Shown in pieces: positions 60,372 through 64,000 of a stretch of 64,000 nucleotides of DNA. The notes under the pieces were generated by a model that saw only the letters and a list, made by a program, of their open reading frames with translations, ran no database searches and was not told where the DNA came from. How positions within the stretch are numbered: position 1 is the stretch's first letter; each line of letters starts with the position of its first letter. Source of the stretch: an uncultured Eubacteriales bacterium (GTDB taxonomy: Bacteria; Bacillota; Clostridia; Lachnospirales; Lachnospiraceae); contig UQYF01000011.1 of NCBI GenBank assembly GCA_900545175.1, forward strand, positions 1-64,000, in the 5' to 3' direction. Both the position numbers and the translations under genes were made by a program.

Positions 60372-62807
60372 ATGAAATTCGGTTATTTTGATGACGAAAA
60401 CAGGGAGTATGTCATTACTACTCCTAAGACACCGCTGCCATGGATTAACTACTTAGGCTGTGGAGAGTTTTTTTCACTGATGTCAAATACATGCGGAGGC
60501 TACACCTTTTACAAAGACGCAAAGCTTCTGCGCCTTACAAGATACCGCTACAATGATGTCCCGAACGATATCAACGGCAAATATTTCTACATAAAGGATG
60601 GCGATACAATCTGGAATCCGGGCTGGAAGCCTGTAAAGACACCGCTTGACAGCTACGAATGCCGCCACGGTATGGGATACAGCCGCTTTACTTCCTCCAA
60701 GAACGGATTGAAAGCTGAGATGCTCGCATTTGTACCTATGAATGACAACTGCGAAGTTACAAGACTTATACTCACGAACGAATCCGACAAGCCTAAGACT
60801 TTCTCCGTATTCTCATATGTTGAATTCTGTCTTTGGAATGCCGATGACGATTCGAGAAATTTCCAGAGAAACTTAAGCACAGGTGAAGTTGAGATTGACG
60901 GTTCCACTATCTATCACAAGACAGAATACCGCGAGAGACGTAACCACTATGCCATATATTCCGTCAACCATCCTATTGACGGATTTGACACTATACGCGA
61001 TGAATTCCTAGGTGCATACAGAGGTGCACATGAACCGGAGGCTGTAGAGCTTGGACATTCCAAAAATTCAGTTGCAAGCGGCTGGTCGCCTATAGCTTCA
61101 CAGCAGATTAACCTCACACTTGAACCGGGCGAGAGCGAATCGCTCATATATGTGCTCGGATATATCGAAAATCCGCAGGATGAAAAATGGGAATCACCTA
61201 ATGTAGTTAACAAAATCCGTGCAAAAAAGATGCTCGCCCGCTATGCAACCGATGAGCTTTTTAACGAAGCCTTCTCCGATTTAAATGAATACTGGAGCAA
61301 TCTGTTGTCAAAATACGAAGTCAAATCAGCTAACCCTGAGGTTAACCGCATGGTAAATATCTGGAATCAGTATCAGTGTATGGTAACTTTTAATATGAGC
61401 CGCTCCGCTTCATATTATGAATCAGGCATCGGACGCGGCATGGGCTTTAGAGACTCCTGCCAGGATCTTTTAGGCTTCGTCCATCTAATACCTGACCGCG
61501 CAAGAGAGAGAATTATCGATATTGCATCAACACAGTTTGAGGACGGAAGCGCATACCATCAGTACCAGCCTCTCACTAAGAAAGGTAATTCCGACATCGG
61601 AAGCGGCTTTAACGATGACCCACTCTGGCTTATCGCCGGCACAAGCGCATATGTCCGTGAGACAGGCGACACTTCCATACTCGATGAAATGGTTCCTTTT
61701 GACAATGATACAAGCAAAGCAAAGCCTCTTATGGAACACCTTAAGCGCTCATTTGATTATATTGTGAATCATAAAGGGCCTCATAAGCTCCCTCTTATCG
61801 GACGTGCAGACTGGAATGACTGCCTTAACCTCAACTGCTTCTCGGAACATCCGGGTGAATCCTTCCAGACTTTCGGACCATCAGAGGGCCCCGTAGCTGA
61901 GTCCGTATTTATTGCCGGAATGTTCGTAAAGTATGGCAGGGAATATGCCGACCTTTGCTCCTTAAAGGGTGATAATATCGAATCCGTTCGTGCGCTGAGA
62001 GAAGTAGATACCATGTACAACGCAGTCCTTGAAAGCGGCTGGGACGGTGACTGGTTCCTTCGTGCCTATGATGCATACAGCCACAAAGTCGGCTCCAAAG
62101 AATGTGATGAGGGACAGATATATATTGAGCCACAGGGCTTCTGTGTGCTCGCAGGCATAGGTGTCAGGGAGGGGCTTGCAAAGAAGGCTCTAGATTCCGT
62201 AAAGGAAAGACTTGATACAAAATATGGTGTTATGATACTCCAGCCGGCCTACACAAAGTATCATCTCGAGCTTGGTGAAATCTCTTCATATCCACCAGGA
62301 TACAAAGAGAACGCAGGTATCTTCTGCCACAACAATCCTTGGGTTTCCATCGCCGAGACAGTCATCGGAAGAGGTGACAGAGCTTTTGAAATCTATAAAA
62401 AGACATGCCCTGCTTATATCGAGAATATCAGCGAGATACACCGCACAGAGCCTTATGTATACTCACAGATGGTTGCCGGTGCCGATGCTAAGTTCCACGG
62501 CGAAGCTAAGAACAGCTGGCTTACAGGAACAGCCGCATGGACATTTGTAAATATCTCACAATATATACTCGGCGTATATCCTACACATCAGGGACTGAGC
62601 ATCAATCCATGTATTCCTGAAAGCTTCGGTGACTTTACAATTACAAGGAAATTCCGTGAAGGAACATACAATATAACTGTCAAGAATCCTTCTAATGTTG
62701 AAAAGGGTGTTAAGAGCCTGACTGTAGACGGTAAACCCGTAGACGGCTGTGTAATACCTTATGTAAAAGGTCAGACAGAATACAATGTTGAAGTTGTTAT
62801 GGGATAA
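60372..62807 (+). CDS. GH94 cellobiose phosphorylase
   Basis: This 811-residue cytoplasmic phosphorylase splits cellobiose with phosphate to glucose 1-phosphate and glucose. It has an N-terminal beta-sandwich (about 1-280), an (alpha/alpha)6 barrel with the catalytic Asp in GRADWNDCLNLN (about residue 477), FGPSEGPVAESVF, and a C-terminal WLTGTAAWTF...GVYPTHQGLSINP region. The length fits cellobiose rather than longer-chain phosphorylases; chitobiose phosphorylase is less likely. GAAGGGAG is 7 bases before the ATG. No transporter is adjacent. Confidence 0.9.
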   Translation: MKFGYFDDENREYVITTPKTPLPWINYLGCGEFFSLMSNTCGGYTFYKDAKLLRLTRYRYNDVPNDINGKYFYIKDGDTIWNPGWKPVKTPLDSYECRHGMGYSRFTSSKNGLKAEMLAFVPMNDNCEVTRLILTNESDKPKTFSVFSYVEFCLWNADDDSRNFQRNLSTGEVEIDGSTIYHKTEYRERRNHYAIYSVNHPIDGFDTIRDEFLGAYRGAHEPEAVELGHSKNSVASGWSPIASQQINLTLEPGESESLIYVLGYIENPQDEKWESPNVVNKIRAKKMLARYATDELFNEAFSDLNEYWSNLLSKYEVKSANPEVNRMVNIWNQYQCMVTFNMSRSASYYESGIGRGMGFRDSCQDLLGFVHLIPDRARERIIDIASTQFEDGSAYHQYQPLTKKGNSDIGSGFNDDPLWLIAGTSAYVRETGDTSILDEMVPFDNDTSKAKPLMEHLKRSFDYIVNHKGPHKLPLIGRADWNDCLNLNCFSEHPGESFQTFGPSEGPVAESVFIAGMFVKYGREYADLCSLKGDNIESVRALREVDTMYNAVLESGWDGDWFLRAYDAYSHKVGSKECDEGQIYIEPQGFCVLAGIGVREGLAKKALDSVKERLDTKYGVMILQPAYTKYHLELGEISSYPPGYKENAGIFCHNNPWVSIAETVIGRGDRAFEIYKKTCPAYIENISEIHRTEPYVYSQMVAGADAKFHGEAKNSWLTGTAAWTFVNISQYILGVYPTHQGLSINPCIPESFGDFTITRKFREGTYNITVKNPSNVEKGVKSLTVDGKPVDGCVIPYVKGQTEYNVEVVMG

Positions 62808-62809
62808 CC

Positions 62810-62898
62810 TGTAATGATTCGGATGTCAAAACATGCTGATTTTTTATGCGTGTACACAATTAAGTTTATGGTACATGTTTTGATACCCAAATCCTATA
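62810..62898. repeat. Dispersed palindromic repeat, copy 2
   Basis: GGATGTCAAAACATGC (62821-62836) and TACATGTTTTGATACCC (62872-62888) form the arms, with GATTC before and AATCCTATAA after, parallel to the copy at 38009-38113 in the same orientation. It lies between the GH94 stop and its terminator. Confidence 0.55.
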
Positions 62899-62902
62899 AT
62901 AT

Positions 62903-62969
62903 AAAAGAGCCATCATTTGAATACTGACAGCTGGTTTATCCGGCTGTAGTTCAAATGACGGCTCTTTTT
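62903..62969. terminator. Bidirectional terminator between GH94 and Nudix genes
   Basis: AAAAGAGCC.TCATTTGAA and TTCAAATGA.GGCTCTTTT form a 19-bp stem with one mismatch and an inner ACAGC/GCTGT stem; A- and T-runs lie on both sides. Confidence 0.9.
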
Positions 62970-62971
62970 AG

Positions 62972-63469
62972 CTATTTAATTTTCTTTCCGTCTAGTACCG
63001 CTTCGATTAATTCATCCCCATCATACACAAGCTTGAGTGAAAAAAACGGTGAACCCTGTTCGAGTAATCTTAAAAAAATCCTGTCACCCTCCCACAGATT
63101 AAGGGCTGTGATATCTGACTTTCTGACCCATTCAAGAACACCTTCATCACACTTTTTCATTGAACCGTCAGGCTCTGTCACACTTCCCTCAAAGCCGTCT
63201 GCCGTGTACAGACTCATGTATTCAGCCGGATTGTCCTTGTAGATAAATGTGACAATTCCTCTGTATCGATAGGATTTAAGCTTTAATCCCGTCTCTTCAT
63301 ACACTTCACGCAGCAGACATTCATCCGGGCTCTCCCTGTCCTCAAAATGTCCGCCGACACCAATCCATTTATCCTTATTCACATCATTCTTTTTTGAAAC
63401 GCGGTGCAGCATAAGATATGCATCATCTTTTTCTATATAGCACAATGTTGTTAACGGTGATTTTGACAT
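62972..63469 (-). CDS. Nudix hydrolase, MutT/8-oxo-dGTPase-like
   Basis: This 165-residue protein has a full Nudix box: GGHFEDRESPDECLLREVYEETGL (about 35-58; REVYEETG catalytic). It has the start LTTLCYIEKDDAYLMLHRVSKKND typical of 8-oxo-dGTP diphosphatase-like members. The substrate is not certain. The ATG at 63469 has GAGG 7 bases upstream; an ATG seven codons earlier lacks a site. Confidence 0.85.
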   Translation of the reverse strand: MSKSPLTTLCYIEKDDAYLMLHRVSKKNDVNKDKWIGVGGHFEDRESPDECLLREVYEETGLKLKSYRYRGIVTFIYKDNPAEYMSLYTADGFEGSVTEPDGSMKKCDEGVLEWVRKSDITALNLWEGDRIFLRLLEQGSPFFSLKLVYDGDELIEAVLDGKKIK

Positions 63470-63574
63470 ACATTTTCCTCTTTTCTGCATTTACTCAATT
63501 CATCATATAAATGAAATGCTGTTTCCGGCTCTGCACTCTCAATCTTATAATAAGCGTGACATAATGCCTCCGTT

Positions 63575-63997
63575 CTAGGCTTTTTTCTCGTTCTGCCAAT
63601 CAACAAGATCCGCCAGTGTTATATTGTCGACAACATTATCAACCGCATCATTTATCTTCTGCCATATTCTCACTGTGACACAGCCGTCAGCCCTGTCGCA
63701 CTCCACTGCACCATTTCCGACACAGCTTACCGGAGCTAAGTCACCTTCTGTCGCCCTGAGAATCATTCCGACTGTATATTCCTTCGGTTCCTTGACAAGA
63801 AGATATCCTCCCTGCGGACCTCTTATACTTCTTACATAACCTGCCTTATTGAGAACAGATATAATCTGCTCCAGATATTTTTCCGAAATCTTCTGTCTCG
63901 CAGCTATATCGTTAAGACTGACCGCTTTGCCTGATGTATCAGACGCAAGGTCAAGCATAAGCCTTATTGCATATCTGCCCTTAGTTGATATTTTCAT
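63575..63997 (-). CDS. Rrf2-family Fe-S regulator, IscR-like
   Basis: This 140-residue regulator has the family start MKISTKGRYAIRLMLDLA, a winged helix (SLNDIAARQKISEKYLEQIISVLNKAGYVRSIRGPQGGY) and three Cys in CVGNGAVECDRADGC that could hold an Fe-S cluster, as in IscR. It may control Fe-S genes; the cysteine desulfurase at 55268 is 7 kb away. Its start lies 3 bases from the window end, so the ribosome site and promoter are not visible. Confidence 0.88.
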   Translation of the reverse strand: MKISTKGRYAIRLMLDLASDTSGKAVSLNDIAARQKISEKYLEQIISVLNKAGYVRSIRGPQGGYLLVKEPKEYTVGMILRATEGDLAPVSCVGNGAVECDRADGCVTVRIWQKINDAVDNVVDNITLADLVDWQNEKKA

Positions 63998-64000
63998 AAA

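Overview
The window (about 40% GC by eye) reads as chromosome of a gut-type clostridium of the family Lachnospiraceae. Supports for this are the SCIFF peptide and its radical SAM maturase, a fused SecDF, HemZ, the DUF4037/TPR protein and strong AGGAGG ribosome binding sites. The hexuronate genes uxuA/uxuB and a GH94 cellobiose phosphorylase would suit a plant-polysaccharide user such as Lachnospira (Eubacterium) eligens, but the species is inference. No rRNA, tRNA, CRISPR array, prophage or complete insertion sequence was seen.

Layout. 1-8.5 kb: the end of a small repeat element, a DUF5050 surface protein, a TPR/nucleotidyltransferase protein, then a decaying peroxide-response operon (glutathione peroxidase remnant, nonsense-interrupted glutathione peroxidase, TSCPD protein, OhrR-type MarR repressor, ABC-transporter fragment) behind a strong promoter overlapping a perfect palindrome, and a GH2 beta-galactosidase with a second copy of the repeat element upstream. 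8.5-24 kb: housekeeping genes on the minus strand (rsgA, an AAC(3)-type acetyltransferase, an M15 peptidase, an RlmI-type methyltransferase, glyA, a chemoreceptor, HD-GYP, hemZ, an MBL hydrolase, relA/spoT, apt). 24-31 kb: galE, two GT2 glycosyltransferases, LicD and a sugar isomerase (surface glycan synthesis), then recJ. 31-35 kb: feoA-feoA-feoB, with three TTAG-N6-CTAA boxes on two promoters. 35-38 kb: a K+/H+ antiporter and an M28 peptidase.

38-48.5 kb, all on the minus strand: natA-natB ABC exporter, tldD-tldE protease pair, a membrane protein with an L7/L12-like tail, the 46-residue SCIFF peptide gene (scfA), its maturase (scfB) and secDF. Together these could form, modify, trim and export a ribosomal peptide; this is the most interesting region. 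48.5-53.5 kb: a chemoreceptor, then on the plus strand a DtxR-family metal regulator heading a NitT/TauT-type ABC importer, an unusual pairing. 53.5-64 kb: a beta-CASP RNase-like protein, a cysteine desulfurase, uxuA-uxuB, a GntR regulator, GH94 cellobiose phosphorylase, a Nudix hydrolase and an Rrf2/IscR-type regulator at the edge.

Two families of small palindromic repeats are scattered in intergenic DNA: one with 22-bp terminal inverted repeats that carry a -35-like TTGACC and seem to place promoters in front of neighbouring genes, and one of about 95 bp built on GGGTGTCAAAACATG arms.
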